Shown: one piece after another, positions 5,066 through 5,169 of the stretch
Layout: each line of letters begins with the position of its first letter
Numbering within the stretch: position 1 is the stretch's first letter
NCBI GenBank assembly: GCA_003500165.1
Contig: DNSZ01000173.1
Location: forward strand, 1-5,169
Length of the DNA stretch: 5,169 nucleotides
From: Paracoccaceae bacterium
GTDB lineage: Bacteria; Pseudomonadota; Alphaproteobacteria; Rhodobacterales; Rhodobacteraceae
Reading direction: 5' to 3'
Position numbers and translations under genes: made by a program
Notes under the pieces: model-generated
What the model was told of the DNA's origin: nothing
What the model saw: only the letters and a program-made list of their open reading frames with translations
Database searches by the model: none

Positions 5066-5169
5066 GACGGCTATGTCAGCGCGGCGCGGGAGGCCGCGTT
5101 CGCGGGCCCCGGCAAGTTCTGGGGCGTGATGAGGAAGGCCCCCAAAGGGCGGCCGGCTCGACCCGATCG

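Larger units (their letters stand above)
4181..5169 (+). mobile_element. IS5-family insertion sequence, left part
   Basis: The element is recognised by its transposase. The left end is placed at G4181, just after CTAA, where sequence starting GAAACGTCTGAAGAACC begins. The 72 nt to the transposase start would hold the left inverted repeat and promoter. The right inverted repeat is not in the window, so the left boundary is an inference. The element lies upstream of the coaBC operon and is transcribed away from it. Confidence 0.75.
4253..5169 (+). pseudogene. IS5-family DDE transposase, interrupted by four insertions and cut by the window edge
   Basis: Residues 1-146 align without gaps of note to IS5 transposase as I know it: LIEPHYPKAG (40-49), MPLEVMLRVHFLQQWYALSD (57-76), DETTILNFRHLL (104-115), and SGTPVD (141-146) carrying the first catalytic Asp. 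E. coli IS5 then reads VDATIIEAPSSTKNK. Here about 36 extra nt follow VD, a short IDAP relic remains at 4736-4747, and then about 44 extra nt bring a TGA at 4790-4792 and a frame change. IS5 sequence resumes at 4795 in another frame (STKNKARARDPEMSSTRKGN, then YFGMKAHVGVDASSGVT). Nine extra codons (PKACPWHDV) follow, then HSLQTTTAKTHD. Near 5026 about 31 plus 6 extra nt replace the region of the second catalytic Asp. From 5057 the original frame returns (DNGDGYVSAAREAAF, GKFWGVMRKAPKGR). The C-terminus with the catalytic Glu is outside. As translated, the product would be 179 residues and inactive. Confidence 0.85.

Noticed and set aside
4689..5129. Plus-strand 146-codon frame within the transposase
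   Set aside because: It lies in neither of the two frames that match IS5 transposase and its product resembles nothing I recognise.
1..5169. CRISPR array, tRNA or rRNA genes
   Set aside because: No regularly spaced repeats, no tRNA cloverleaf and no rRNA-like sequence were seen on either strand.

Overview
The window reads as high-GC alphaproteobacterial chromosome, most likely Rhodobacterales (Rhodobacter/Paracoccus-like). The basis is the very high GC content, the strong match of the encoded proteins to that group as I remember them, and the gene order coaBC-dut-moeB. The assignment is an inference made without any database search.

Layout. Positions 1-3854 hold four housekeeping genes, all on the minus strand, so transcription runs from right to left. 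In that order they are coaBC (3854-2652, coenzyme A synthesis), dut (2602-2135, dUTPase, probably with a TTG start), moeB (2135-1050, E1-like adenylyltransferase with an unusual membrane-anchor N-terminus) and the first 307 codons of pccB (921 to the window edge, propionyl-CoA carboxylase beta chain). coaBC, dut and moeB are tightly packed (49-nt gap, then a 1-nt stop/start overlap) and look like one operon. pccB follows after 128 nt with its own strong ribosome binding site and may have its own promoter.

Upstream of coaBC (3855-4180) is non-housekeeping sequence. It contains a pair of perfect 22-bp palindromes sharing the core TTTTCTAGAAAA, and a possible 38-codon plus-strand small gene. From about 4181 to the right edge lies the left part of an IS5-family insertion sequence, next to a CTAA that fits the YTAR target of IS5. 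Its transposase starts normally at GTG 4253 and matches IS5 transposase up to the first catalytic Asp. It is then interrupted four times by short, hairpin-rich extra segments, one of which brings in a TGA stop. The reading frame changes and later returns, while the IS5 coding sequence between the insertions stays recognisable. The element runs off the window.

How the parts fit: CoA biosynthesis (coaBC) and a CoA-thioester carboxylase (pccB) are linked by metabolism only loosely. coaBC-dut adjacency is a classic bacterial arrangement, also seen in E. coli. The IS and palindromes sit in the 5' region of the operon and could affect its expression. I did not find a new defence or other multi-gene system. 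The most unusual signals are the hairpin-insertion transposase and the twin palindromes.
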